A DNA stretch of 59,330 bases, taken from positions 1 to 59,330 of the forward strand of contig CAKTOB010000016.1 of the NCBI GenBank assembly GCA_934589525.1. The letters are read 5' to 3'. The notes beneath the pieces were generated by a model, which saw nothing but the letters and a program-made list of their open reading frames with translations, had not been told where the DNA came from and made no database searches. Below, piece by piece: positions 15,863-23,724 of this stretch. This DNA comes from an uncultured Oscillospiraceae bacterium. GTDB lineage: Bacteria > Bacillota > Clostridia > Oscillospirales > Oscillospiraceae. Made by a program: the position numbers and the translations under genes. The stretch's first letter is position 1; every line of letters starts with the position of its first letter.

Positions 15863-16786
15863 ATGGGTGTGATTGGCATTGATACCAGCAATTATACCAC
15901 CTCCATTGCCTATCTGGATGACCGGCTGGGGGAGAATTGCGGAAAGCTGCTTCCTGTAAAGCAGGGGGCGCTGGGGCTGCGCCAATCCGATGCCGTTTTT
16001 GCACATACGAAAAGCCTGCTGGAGCTGTCTGGCAGGCTGTTTTCCCATATTCCCGAGAAAAACATAACGGCAATCGGCGTCAGCACCCGGCCGAGAGCGG
16101 TGGAAGGCAGTTATATGCCCTGCTTTTTGGTAGGGGTATCCCATGCAGCCCTTCTTTCCCAGGTACTGGGGGTCCCTCTGGTGGAGGTTTCCCATCAGCA
16201 GGGCCATATAGCGGCGGCCCTGTGGAGTGCGAAGCGGATGGATTTGATGGACGAACCCTTTCTATCCTGGCACCTTTCCGGCGGCACCACGGAGCTGCTG
16301 TTGGTTTCACCGGAAGGCCGGAATGTAACGTGTGAAAAAATCGGCGGCACCACGGATATTTCCGCCGGTCAGCTGATCGACCGGACCGGTCAGCTTCTGG
16401 GTCTGCCATTTCCCGCCGGAAAACACCTGGACCGGTTGAGTGCCGAGGCAAAAGGGCAGGACCGGTTCCGCGTGAAATGCACCCAGCGGTGCTTCTCTTT
16501 ATCCGGGATGCAAAATAAGGTGAAGCAGTATTATGATCAGGTGCAGGCTCCCGCGGAAACGGCGGCCTTTGCCCTGCGCTGTGTGGCAGGAGCCGTATTT
16601 CAGGCTACCCAGCAGGCCTTGGAGGCTTACCCGGGGCTTCCTGTGGTATTCTCCGGGGGCGTGGCCTCCAACAGCCTGCTGCGGCAGTGGATGGCCCCTT
16701 TAAAGCCGATTTTTGCGGAGCCCCAGTATTCTACGGACAACGCCATGGGCGTTGCGGTGCTGGCAAAGCGCTTGACGGAGGGATAA
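15863..16786 (+). CDS. TsaD/Kae1-like paralogue (peptidase M22 family)
   Basis: ASKHA-fold protein related to TsaD, which makes the t6A modification of tRNA. At 307 residues it is shorter than true TsaD (about 335). It keeps the N-terminal GVIGIDTSNYTTS strand and the two metal-ligand histidines, but as HQQGH (H111, H115) instead of HxEGH. It also keeps LSGGTTELLLV and the C-terminal SGGVASNSLLR. This paralogue, found between nusB and xseA in Clostridia, is probably not the t6A enzyme itself; its role is unknown. ATG 15863 follows AAAGAGGA. Confidence 0.82.
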   Translation: MGVIGIDTSNYTTSIAYLDDRLGENCGKLLPVKQGALGLRQSDAVFAHTKSLLELSGRLFSHIPEKNITAIGVSTRPRAVEGSYMPCFLVGVSHAALLSQVLGVPLVEVSHQQGHIAAALWSAKRMDLMDEPFLSWHLSGGTTELLLVSPEGRNVTCEKIGGTTDISAGQLIDRTGQLLGLPFPAGKHLDRLSAEAKGQDRFRVKCTQRCFSLSGMQNKVKQYYDQVQAPAETAAFALRCVAGAVFQATQQALEAYPGLPVVFSGGVASNSLLRQWMAPLKPIFAEPQYSTDNAMGVAVLAKRLTEG

Positions 16787-16787
16787 C

Positions 16788-18017
16788 ATGCCGCAAATCT
16801 ATTCTATTACCCAAATCAATGAATACATTCAGGGTATGATGAACGCGGACCCCCGCCTGAGCCAGGTGGCTGTCCGGGGTGAGATCAGCAACTATAAGTG
16901 CTATCCCTCCGGCCACCACTATTTTACGCTGAAGGACGAGTCCTCGGCCTTAAAGTGCGTGATGTTTAAGGGAAGCGCCATGGGGCTGCGGTTTCGGCCC
17001 GCAAATGGCATGAAGGTCATCGCCCTGGGCCGGGTGACAGTCTACCCACGAGACGGACAGTATCAGCTGTACTGCTCCGCCATGACCGTAGACGGCGTTG
17101 GCGACTTGTATGCGGCCTTCGAGCAAACCAAAAAGAAACTGGCGGAGCAGGGCCTTTTTGACCCGGACAAAAAGAAAAAGCTCCCCAAATACCCCGGCAC
17201 CATCGGCGTTGTGACCAGCTCTGCAGGTGCGGCGGTCCATGACATTTTACGGATCCTTCGGAAACGTTACCCCCTGACCCAGGTCAAGCTTCTTCCGGTA
17301 CGGGTACAGGGAACGGCCGCCCCGGAGGAGATTGCCGCGGCCATTCGCTATGCCAACGCCTGGAAGCTTGCGGATCTGCTGATCGTCGGACGGGGCGGCG
17401 GCTCCTTGGAGGACCTATGGGCCTTTAATGACGAGCGGGTGGCCTACGCCATTTATGAATCGGAGATCCCGGTGATCTCCGCCGTAGGCCACGAACCCGA
17501 TGTGACCATTGCGGACTATGTGGCAGACCTTCGGGCGGCCACACCGTCTAACGGTGCGGAATTGGCGGTTCCTGACCGGGATGCCCTGGCGCAGAATCTG
17601 GATGCACTGTATGCCGCCATGGCAGGGGCGCTGAACCGCCAGCTGAAGCTGGAAACCACCAGACTTCATGCCCTGTCTTCCAACCCGGCCCTGCGGAGCC
17701 CCTTGGCTTATATAGAAAGCAAGGAAAAAGAACTGCTGCTTCTGAAAAACAGAATGGCGGCAGCCCAGGAGCGGATCCTCTCCGCCCGGAATGTCCAATT
17801 TGCAGCCTTCGTTTCAAAGCTGGATGCTATGAGCCCGCTGAAGGTTTTAAGCCGGGGCTATGCCATGGCCCTGACCCAAGACGGAACGGTCCTGCGGTCT
17901 GTGAAGCAGGTCACAAAGGGTGCGGAAATTTCAATCATGGTCGGTGACGGAACCGTTGCCGCCTCGGTTTTAAGTACAAAGGAGACTGGCGATGAATCAG
18001 AAGAACCAAACGTTTGA
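16788..18017 (+). CDS. xseA: Exodeoxyribonuclease VII large subunit
   Basis: Catalytic subunit of the single-strand DNA exonuclease. The 409 residues have an N-terminal OB-fold (SQVAVRGEISNYKCYPSGHHYFTLKD, about residues 22-47) followed by the nuclease core: GVVTSSAGAAVHDIL, IVGRGGGSLEDLWAFNDE and SAVGHEPDVTIADYVADLRAATPS. A C-terminal coiled-coil and the SPLKVLSRGYA motif follow. The ATG lies one base after the previous stop, and the 3' end overlaps xseB by 26 bases, so both subunits are coupled. Confidence 0.97.
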   Translation: MPQIYSITQINEYIQGMMNADPRLSQVAVRGEISNYKCYPSGHHYFTLKDESSALKCVMFKGSAMGLRFRPANGMKVIALGRVTVYPRDGQYQLYCSAMTVDGVGDLYAAFEQTKKKLAEQGLFDPDKKKKLPKYPGTIGVVTSSAGAAVHDILRILRKRYPLTQVKLLPVRVQGTAAPEEIAAAIRYANAWKLADLLIVGRGGGSLEDLWAFNDERVAYAIYESEIPVISAVGHEPDVTIADYVADLRAATPSNGAELAVPDRDALAQNLDALYAAMAGALNRQLKLETTRLHALSSNPALRSPLAYIESKEKELLLLKNRMAAAQERILSARNVQFAAFVSKLDAMSPLKVLSRGYAMALTQDGTVLRSVKQVTKGAEISIMVGDGTVAASVLSTKETGDESEEPNV

Positions 18018-18225
18018 GCAGAACATGGAACGCCTGGAGCAAATCGTTCGGGCCATGGAGCGGGGCGATGTGGCTTTGGACGAATCCCTCAAGCTGTTCC
18101 AGGAGGGGACAGAGCTGGTTCGCAGCTGCGAAAAGCTGCTGGAAAACGCAAAGCTCCAGGTGCGGCAGATCACAGCCGGAGCCGACGGAGAACCTACGGA
18201 GGTACCTTTTGATGAAGACAATTGA
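17992..18225 (+). CDS. xseB: Exodeoxyribonuclease VII small subunit
   Basis: A 77-residue helical protein with the family pattern FEQNMERLEQIVRAMERGD, ALDESLKLFQEG and ELVRSCEKLL. It binds the large subunit. An AAGGAGA site lies inside the xseA coding region before ATG 17992. The last 14 bases overlap ispA. Confidence 0.95.
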   Translation: MNQKNQTFEQNMERLEQIVRAMERGDVALDESLKLFQEGTELVRSCEKLLENAKLQVRQITAGADGEPTEVPFDEDN

Positions 18226-19090
18226 AGAAGTATCCCTGGACTACCGAAAGCAAATTGAGGCCTATCTGGAATCGATCTACGCCCCCTACAGCCGAGAGCC
18301 TCAAAAGTTGATTTTTGAGGCGGCCAATTACAGCCTCTTGGCAGGGGGAAAACGGCTTCGTCCGATTTTTACTCTGGATTTCTGCAAAATGTGCGGAGGG
18401 GACCCCCAGGATGCCCTGCCCTTGGCGGCGGCAACGGAAATGATCCACACCTACAGTCTCATCCACGATGACCTTCCCTGCATGGACAATGACGATTACC
18501 GCCGGGGACGTTTGACCAATCACAAGGTCTACGGAGAAGGCATGGCCGTTCTGGCGGGAGATGCCTTGCTGACAGATGCCTTTGCGGTGGCCACCCGTGC
18601 GAAGCTGAAGGAGCAGAAGCAGCTTGCTATGGCCATTGGGGTCCTCAGTGAGTGCGCCGGTTCCCTGGGCATGATCGGGGGACAGGTGCTGGATATTCTC
18701 AGTGAAGAGCGGAAGTGTTCTGAGCAGGAGGTTTTGGATATTCAGTCCAGAAAAACCGGTGCCCTCATTCGCTGTGCCTGTGCCCTGGGCGTGATCGCCG
18801 GAAACGGCAGCGAGGAGCAGCTGCACAGTGCCATCGAATTTGCGGATCTTTTGGGCCTGGCCTTCCAGATTCGGGATGACATCCTGGATGTGATCGGTGA
18901 CGCGGCAGAGCTCGGCAAGGCCACCGGTGTGGATACGGGGAAAAACACCTTTGTCAGACTCTATGGCGTTGACAAGTGCGAGGCGCTGGTCAAGGAATAT
19001 ACCCGGAAGGCGCTGGACTGCCTGGACGGATTTTCCGATACCCAATACATGCGTAGTCTCGCCATCAGCCTGACGGAGCGCCGAAATTAA
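18212..19090 (+). CDS. ispA: Polyprenyl (farnesyl) diphosphate synthase
   Basis: Trans-prenyltransferase that condenses IPP with allylic diphosphates to farnesyl or geranyl diphosphate. The 292 residues have the first aspartate-rich motif, DDLPCMDNDDYRRG, in the bacterial form with extra residues. The second aspartate-rich motif is FQIRDDILDV, and GGKRLRP binds IPP. ATG 18212 follows CGGAGGT; the longer frame is only overlap with xseB. It is the last gene of the asp23-nusB operon. The usual dxs neighbour is not seen. Confidence 0.94.
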   Translation: MKTIEEVSLDYRKQIEAYLESIYAPYSREPQKLIFEAANYSLLAGGKRLRPIFTLDFCKMCGGDPQDALPLAAATEMIHTYSLIHDDLPCMDNDDYRRGRLTNHKVYGEGMAVLAGDALLTDAFAVATRAKLKEQKQLAMAIGVLSECAGSLGMIGGQVLDILSEERKCSEQEVLDIQSRKTGALIRCACALGVIAGNGSEEQLHSAIEFADLLGLAFQIRDDILDVIGDAAELGKATGVDTGKNTFVRLYGVDKCEALVKEYTRKALDCLDGFSDTQYMRSLAISLTERRN

Positions 19091-19096
19091 AAAAAG

Positions 19097-19139
19097 CCCG
19101 TGGGATTTGGAAAACAATTCCCACGGGTTCGGTTTTTTC
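19097..19139 (+). terminator. Intrinsic terminator after ispA
   Basis: CCCGTGGG (19097-19104) pairs with CCCACGGG (19120-19127), followed by TTCGG and a run of T to 19139. Confidence 0.88.
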
Positions 19140-19231
19140 TGCCGCTTTTTTCAGGGAGAAAATTTCAAGAAATAGAAAGATGTTGTGAAAACTGCCAAAA
19201 AGAAGTGCACGAAATTCGTGAAAACCACCAT

Positions 19232-19260
19232 TTGAAATAACCTTAAAATTTTGATATTAT
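19232..19260 (+). promoter_or_regulatory. Promoter of the CarD-family gene
   Basis: -35 TTGAAA (19232-19237), 17-base spacer, -10 TATTAT (19255-19260). The sequence between the ispA terminator and this promoter (19140-19231) shows no other feature. Confidence 0.8.
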
Positions 19261-19298
19261 ATCACCATAGATATATTTTGTCAATAGGAGGATCTTCC

Positions 19299-19799
19299 AT
19301 GTTTCAGGTGGGCGAGATGGCGGTGTACGGAACCCATGGGGTATGCCAGGTAACGGACATTCAAGAACGGATCGTTGACAAGGCAACCCGGCGGTATTTG
19401 GTGCTGAAGCCGGTTGGCCGAAGCGGCAGTCAGTATTTGGTGCCGATGGAAAATGAGGCGGCCATGTCAAAGCTGTGCCCTCTGGCCTGCCGGGAAGAGC
19501 TGGAGCGTCTGCTGACCGCTCCGGAGATCCGGGTCAGCAACTGGATCCCGGAAGAAAATAAACGGAAGCAGTTTTACAGGACCCTCAGCGGTGCCAGCCG
19601 GGAGTGCCTGTTCCAGACGGTGTGTACTCTCTATTCCCATCGGGCAAGTCAGAAGTCCCAGGGCAAGCGGCTGCACATGTGTGACGAGAATTTTTTGCGT
19701 GACGCGGAAAAGATGCTCTCCGGAGAATTAGAGGTGGTGCTGGGCCTTACCGGCCCGGAAGCGCTGCATTGTCTGCGCAGTAGCTTAGGGAAACTCTGA
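19299..19799 (+). CDS. CarD family transcriptional regulator
   Basis: A 166-residue protein with the N-terminal RNA polymerase-interacting domain shared by CarD, CdnL and Mfd (MFQVGEMAVYGTHGVCQV, then YLVLKPVGRSGSQYLVPMENE). A helical C-terminal DNA-binding region follows. Such proteins bind the polymerase beta subunit and stabilise open promoter complexes. ATG 19299 follows AGGAGGA. The last four residues (LGKL) and the stop codon lie in or next to the left arm of repeat element B, so the native C-terminus may have been changed by the insertion. Confidence 0.9.
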   Translation: MFQVGEMAVYGTHGVCQVTDIQERIVDKATRRYLVLKPVGRSGSQYLVPMENEAAMSKLCPLACREELERLLTAPEIRVSNWIPEENKRKQFYRTLSGASRECLFQTVCTLYSHRASQKSQGKRLHMCDENFLRDAEKMLSGELEVVLGLTGPEALHCLRSSLGKL

Positions 19800-19867
19800 A
19801 TAAATCGTCTGCGGCTGAGCGGCGAATCTTTTGCCGTCAGCTCTTGCCGATTTAATCAGAGCTTCCT
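19788..19867. repeat. 80-bp palindromic repeat, element B
   Basis: The left arm (19788-19807) and right arm (19848-19867) are 20-base inverted repeats with 17 matching positions. Inside, GCTGA-G-CGGC pairs with GCCG-T-CAGC. The core motifs TCGTCTGCGG, AGCGG, ATCTTTTGCC and CTCTTGCCGA also occur in element A (14764-14928), but the outer arms differ completely. The left arm overlaps the end of the carD-like gene and supplies its stop codon. Confidence 0.85.
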
Positions 19868-19870
19868 TAG

Positions 19871-19917
19871 GCGCAAAAAAACAGGGATGGCCCATATAGC
19901 TGTCCCTGTTTTTGCGC
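19871..19917. terminator. Bidirectional terminator between carD-like and HAD genes
   Basis: GCGCAAAAAAACAGGGA at 19871-19887 pairs with TCCCTGTTTTTGCGC at 19903-19917. The A and T runs inside the stem allow termination in both directions of these convergent units. Confidence 0.8.
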
Positions 19918-19934
19918 TGGTCATGGAGAAGCAC

Positions 19935-20567
19935 TTATTGCAGCAGCTGCAATAGTTCCTCCGGGGTATCCACAATGGCCATAGGCCCTGCCTGGCGGAT
20001 CTCCTGGAGGTCGCCGTAGCCCCAGCTGACAGCAATGGTGGGAATACCGTGGGCCTTTGCCCCCAAAACATCGTACTTTGTATCTCCCACCATGACTTTT
20101 TCCATGTCCCGTCCCACCTGGTCCAGGAGATATTCGATCACGGCTTCCTTGCTGTTTCGTCCACCCTCCATGGCGGCACCGCAAATCTTATCAAAATACC
20201 GGGCCAAATCGAAGTGCTCCAGCACTTCAATGGCGGTTTCCTCCGGCTTGGAGGTGGCAACATAGAGCAGGTATCCCCGCTGTTTCAGCTGGGCCAGAAG
20301 CTCCCGAATGCCGGGGTAGGGCTTGTTTTCAAACTTTCCAATGGGAATATACCGGCTACGGAAAACCTGAACCGCTTCCTCCGTTCGCTCCTTTGGAATG
20401 CCGAACTGCTCAAAGGTGTCCCACAGGGGCGGGCCGATGAACACCCCCATTTTTTCCCGGGGAGGGATAGGATAGCCCATCTGCGCAAAGGCGTATTGGG
20501 CACAATTGATAATACCTTCTCCGGAATCCGTCAGGGTCCCGTCCAGGTCAAAAAGCACTGCTTTCAT
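19935..20567 (-). CDS. HAD family hydrolase, phosphoglycolate phosphatase-like
   Basis: A 210-residue HAD phosphatase with motif I DLDGTLTDS at the N-terminus, a helical cap, motif II ATSKP, the motif III lysine in NSKEAV and motif IV VGDTKYDVLGAKA. It resembles the Gph/PpaX group, which acts on small phosphate esters such as phosphoglycolate; the real substrate is unknown. Start ATG 20567 (minus) follows AAAGGATG. It has its own promoter, divergent from the pyruvyl transferase gene. Confidence 0.9.
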   Translation of the reverse strand: MKAVLFDLDGTLTDSGEGIINCAQYAFAQMGYPIPPREKMGVFIGPPLWDTFEQFGIPKERTEEAVQVFRSRYIPIGKFENKPYPGIRELLAQLKQRGYLLYVATSKPEETAIEVLEHFDLARYFDKICGAAMEGGRNSKEAVIEYLLDQVGRDMEKVMVGDTKYDVLGAKAHGIPTIAVSWGYGDLQEIRQAGPMAIVDTPEELLQLLQ

Positions 20568-20589
20568 AACATCATCCTTTCTGCTTTCT

Positions 20590-20618
20590 ATGATAGCATA
20601 ATTCTTCCGGCTTCGCAA
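20590..20618 (-). promoter_or_regulatory. Promoter of the HAD gene
   Basis: Minus strand -35 TTGCGA (20618-20613), 17-base spacer, -10 TATCAT (20595-20590). Diverges from the promoter at 20631. Confidence 0.65.
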
Positions 20619-20630
20619 GAATGTTCCGGG

Positions 20631-20659
20631 TTGAAGCTTCGGTGTTTCTGTGCTATGAT
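20631..20659 (+). promoter_or_regulatory. Promoter of the pyruvyl transferase gene
   Basis: -35 TTGAAG (20631-20636), 17-base spacer, -10 TATGAT (20654-20659). Confidence 0.65.
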
Positions 20660-20699
20660 GGGCAAAAGAATCATACAAACCGGGAGGATTTCGTTCCGA

Positions 20700-21749
20700 A
20701 TGAAAAAAATATATGTTCGTGCCTTTTGCCAGTCCAATTTAGGAGATGACCTGTTCGTTTTGCAGCTGGCGAAGCGGTATCGGGATACCAACTTTTATGT
20801 CTATGCCCTGGGGGACCACCAACGGGCCTTTTTAGGCCAGCAGAACATCATCCTGCCCACCTCCGGGGACCGGGTCCTTCGGAAACTGACCCATACGCTG
20901 CATCTTCCCCGGAAGGAGGCCTTCGACGGCCAGGGCCTGGACGGGACGGTGGTCATTGGCGGCTCCATTTTCTGGGAGGGGGCCGACCTCTCCTTTGGCC
21001 AGGAAGTTGGCCCCTGCTACATCATCGGGGCCAACTGTGAAGCTGGATACTCTGCGGAGTTTTCCAACAGGCTGCGGAAGACCCTCTCGGCGGTTTCCGA
21101 CTGTTGCTTCCGGGACCGCTTTTCCGGAGCGCTTTTTGCGGATGTCCCCTCCGTTCGCTGCGCGCCGGACGTTCTTTACGGCTGGCAGCCCCGGCAGGTG
21201 CTGCAAAAGGGACAGGGCATTGGCATCAGCGTTGTGGGGGCCAAGGGCTGCTTCCGGGAAGAGCAGGCAAGAGAAGCGTACTATGGGGCCATTGCCGGGC
21301 TGTGCGACCTTTGTATTTCCCGGGGCATCCCGGTACGGCTTTTGGGGTTCTGCGCCGTAGAAGGGGATGGAGAGGCACTGAAAGCCATTGCAGGCAGGAC
21401 GGCCCATCCGGACATGATCCCATCCATTCTCTATGAAGGAAACCCTGAACGGATGCTCTATGAACTCAACAAATGCGAAACCGTCCTCGCCACCCGGTTC
21501 CACGCCATGATCCTAGGCTGGGTCCTGGGCAAAAACGTTGTGCCGGTCATTTACAATGAAAAGCAAACCCACATCCTGGAGGACGTGGGTTTTGGGGGGC
21601 TTGTGTGGAATGCACTGGCAGGGGAGACCAAGGACGGTCAAGCCCTGCTGGAAGACTGCCTGCTGGATGCCGGACGGCTGGATATCGGGGATTTGCGCCG
21701 GGATGCCGCACAGCAGTTCATGGGTCTGGACCGGTTTTTGGAACCGTGA
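20700..21749 (+). CDS. Polysaccharide pyruvyl transferase family protein (CsaB-like)
   Basis: Predicted to transfer pyruvate from PEP to a sugar of a cell wall polymer. The 349 residues have the family N-terminus with a GDD motif (SNLGDDLFVLQLA), a mid-region VVIGGSIFW block and the C-terminal ATRFHAMILGWVLGKNVVPV block (family RxH motif), followed by YNEK. ATG 20700 follows GGGAGGA. The frame is open for a long way upstream, but that part is antisense to the HAD gene. It ends only seven bases from the convergent radical SAM gene, with no terminator between them. In other bacteria CsaB makes the anchor for SLH-domain proteins. Confidence 0.85.
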   Translation: MKKIYVRAFCQSNLGDDLFVLQLAKRYRDTNFYVYALGDHQRAFLGQQNIILPTSGDRVLRKLTHTLHLPRKEAFDGQGLDGTVVIGGSIFWEGADLSFGQEVGPCYIIGANCEAGYSAEFSNRLRKTLSAVSDCCFRDRFSGALFADVPSVRCAPDVLYGWQPRQVLQKGQGIGISVVGAKGCFREEQAREAYYGAIAGLCDLCISRGIPVRLLGFCAVEGDGEALKAIAGRTAHPDMIPSILYEGNPERMLYELNKCETVLATRFHAMILGWVLGKNVVPVIYNEKQTHILEDVGFGGLVWNALAGETKDGQALLEDCLLDAGRLDIGDLRRDAAQQFMGLDRFLEP

Positions 21750-21756
21750 CGGAATG

Positions 21757-22596
21757 TTATTTCCGGAATCGGGTGGCGTAGCCGCACCGGCGGCAAAGGG
21801 ACTCCGCAGCCTGATTGTTTGAAAAGCCGTCAAAGATGGCCCTGGCTCGGGGGGAGGCCAGAATGTCACCCAAATCCTCCCGGAAAAGATTTCCCAGGGC
21901 AATGTCCCCGTCGTGATCCAAGCAGCAGGGAACGACTGTGCCGTCCCACAGAACACCCAGCTGATCCCGGAGTCCGTAGCAGAAATAAGGGCCCGGGGTT
22001 TCCGGGGCTGTCAGGTCCGGCCAGTCGAATTTGTCACCCGGCTCCAGAAAAATCCGGTCCCCTATGGCAGTACCTCTGCGGCCGGGGGTCCAGGGGCCCG
22101 GAAAGGCTTGGTGCAGGGCACAAAGGATCTCTTCGTTTCTTTGGTCTGCGCCGCCGCTGTTCCAAAGCCGGTACACCACGATTTTCTTCCCCTGGGCTGC
22201 CTGCCCAAAGGCCAGGCAGTCCTGCAAATAGCATTCAAAGGGAACGGATAAATCATTGGCCTCAAAGGCGTGGAGGGACACATTGATTTTGTGGAGCCCG
22301 GATGCCCCCAACAGTACCTCCTGCCGACTGCGCAGCATTGTTCCGTTGGTGGTTATAATGACCCGGAAGCCCATTTCCCCGGCCAGTGTCAGGTACCGCT
22401 CCAGCTTTAGGTGACACAGCGGCTCTCCCATCAGGTGAAAATACAAAAAGTCTGTATAGGGCCGCAGTTTTTCCAGAGCCAGCAGAAAGCGGTCCTCCGT
22501 CATGGCTCCTTTTTCCCGCCGGGTACCTGGGCAAAAGGAGCAGGAAAGGTTACATTTATTGGATATTTCCAGATAAACCTTCCGAAATCGCTTCAT
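21757..22596 (-). CDS. Radical SAM/SPASM-like protein
   Basis: A 279-residue radical SAM enzyme. The 4Fe-4S motif is CNLSCSFC (CxxxCxxC) near residue 14. HLMGEPLCH corresponds to the GGE-like SAM contact, and ITTNGTML follows. A C-terminal cysteine cluster (CYGL, GTVVPCCLDHDG, LCRRCGYA) resembles a SPASM/twitch domain holding a second cluster. The substrate is unknown; neighbours suggest envelope glycan work. Start ATG 22596 (minus) after AAAGGATG. It lies 60 bases after asnA on the same strand. Confidence 0.82.
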   Translation of the reverse strand: MKRFRKVYLEISNKCNLSCSFCPGTRREKGAMTEDRFLLALEKLRPYTDFLYFHLMGEPLCHLKLERYLTLAGEMGFRVIITTNGTMLRSRQEVLLGASGLHKINVSLHAFEANDLSVPFECYLQDCLAFGQAAQGKKIVVYRLWNSGGADQRNEEILCALHQAFPGPWTPGRRGTAIGDRIFLEPGDKFDWPDLTAPETPGPYFCYGLRDQLGVLWDGTVVPCCLDHDGDIALGNLFREDLGDILASPRARAIFDGFSNNQAAESLCRRCGYATRFRK

Positions 22597-22619
22597 AATA
22601 CCCATCCTTTCATAAAGCA

Positions 22620-22641
22620 GGGGCGGCAAAAATGCCGCCCC
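22620..22641 (-). other. GC-rich hairpin before the radical SAM gene
   Basis: GGGGCGGC and GCCGCCCC form a perfect 8-bp stem 24 bases upstream of the start codon on the minus strand. The T run lies on the plus-strand side (22645-22650), so it is not a standard terminator for the minus transcript. It may attenuate readthrough from asnA or act as an RNA stability element. Confidence 0.45.
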
Positions 22642-22656
22642 GCATTTTTTGAGTTT

Positions 22657-23664
22657 TTACAGCAACGGGATCCCGGTCTTTTCGCAGACGTCCATAGTCT
22701 CCTTGTCCCAAATGCTGGACTGGACCTCTCCGATGTGGGCGCAGCCCATCAGCAGCATGGAAAGCCGGGACTGGCCGATGCCGCCGCCAATGGTCAACGG
22801 CAGCTCGTCCTTTAAAAGCATCTGATGGAAGGGAAGGGCCCTGCGGTCATCACAGTTTGCCAGGCGCAGCTGCCGGTCAAGAGATGCCGCATCCACCCGG
22901 ATGCCCATGGAGGAGATTTCCAGTGCCCTGTTCAGCACCGCGTCCCAGAAGAAAATGTCGCAGTTGAGCCCCCAGTCGTCATAGTCCGGCGCGCGGCCGT
23001 CATGGGGCTTTCCGGAGCGCAGGGCCCCGCCGATTTGCATAATGCAGGCGGTGGGGTGCTCTTTTACATAGGCATTTTCCCGCTGGGAGGGGGACAGCTC
23101 CGGATACAGATCCTCCAGCTCCTGGGTGGTGATAAAGCTGACATCCCGGCTCAAAGAGACCCGAAGCTGGGGATAACGGACGTGCAGACGGTCATTGGTG
23201 TCGCAGATGGCTCGGACAATGGCCTCCACAATGAGCTTCAGATAGTCCAGATTCCGGTTTTCCCGGGTAATGACCTTTTCCCAGTCCCATTGGTCCACAT
23301 AAATGGAGTGGATGTTGTCCAGCTCCTCATCCCGGCGAATGGCGTTCATATCCGTATACAGGCCGTTTCCGACGGTAAAGTGGTACCGTTTCAGGGCCAG
23401 CCGCTTCCACTTGGCCAGGGAGTGGACCACCTGGGCATCCTTTTGAACGGCGGGAATATCAAAGCTGACCGGCCGCTCGTAGCCGTTCAGGTTGTCGTTC
23501 AGTCCGGAATCCTCCGTGACGAACAGAGGCGCAGAGACCCGCTTCAGGTTCAAGGCGCTGGAAAACTCCTGCTGAAAGGTTTGTTTGATATAGGCAATGG
23601 CCCGCTGGGTGTCATAGGCATCCAGGGCGGGGGAGTAGTGCTCCGGGATCATAATGGTGCGCAT
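22657..23664 (-). CDS. asnA: Aspartate-ammonia ligase (asparagine synthetase A)
   Basis: Makes asparagine from aspartate, ammonia and ATP through a class II aminoacyl-tRNA synthetase-like fold. The 335 residues match AsnA. Conserved segments include RVSAPLFVTEDSGLNDNLNG, VHSLAKWKR, LYTDMNAIRRDE, HSIYVDQWDWE and the C-terminal GGGIGQSRLSMLL, which corresponds to class II motif 3. The ribosome site at ATG 23664 is weak. It sits between a GT4 gene and a radical SAM gene on the same strand, with 60-base gaps on both sides. Confidence 0.96.
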   Translation of the reverse strand: MRTIMIPEHYSPALDAYDTQRAIAYIKQTFQQEFSSALNLKRVSAPLFVTEDSGLNDNLNGYERPVSFDIPAVQKDAQVVHSLAKWKRLALKRYHFTVGNGLYTDMNAIRRDEELDNIHSIYVDQWDWEKVITRENRNLDYLKLIVEAIVRAICDTNDRLHVRYPQLRVSLSRDVSFITTQELEDLYPELSPSQRENAYVKEHPTACIMQIGGALRSGKPHDGRAPDYDDWGLNCDIFFWDAVLNRALEISSMGIRVDAASLDRQLRLANCDDRRALPFHQMLLKDELPLTIGGGIGQSRLSMLLMGCAHIGEVQSSIWDKETMDVCEKTGIPLL

Positions 23665-23724
23665 AGTTTTCGCCGCTTTCTTTCTAATTTTGCCCTTTGC
23701 ATTGAAGAAAAGGCCGTTCGTTGA

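Noticed and set aside
20049..20699. A long N-terminal extension of the pyruvyl transferase frame
   Set aside because: It is antisense to the HAD gene and upstream of the promoter and ribosome site of the pyruvyl transferase gene; ATG 20700 gives the family-length protein.
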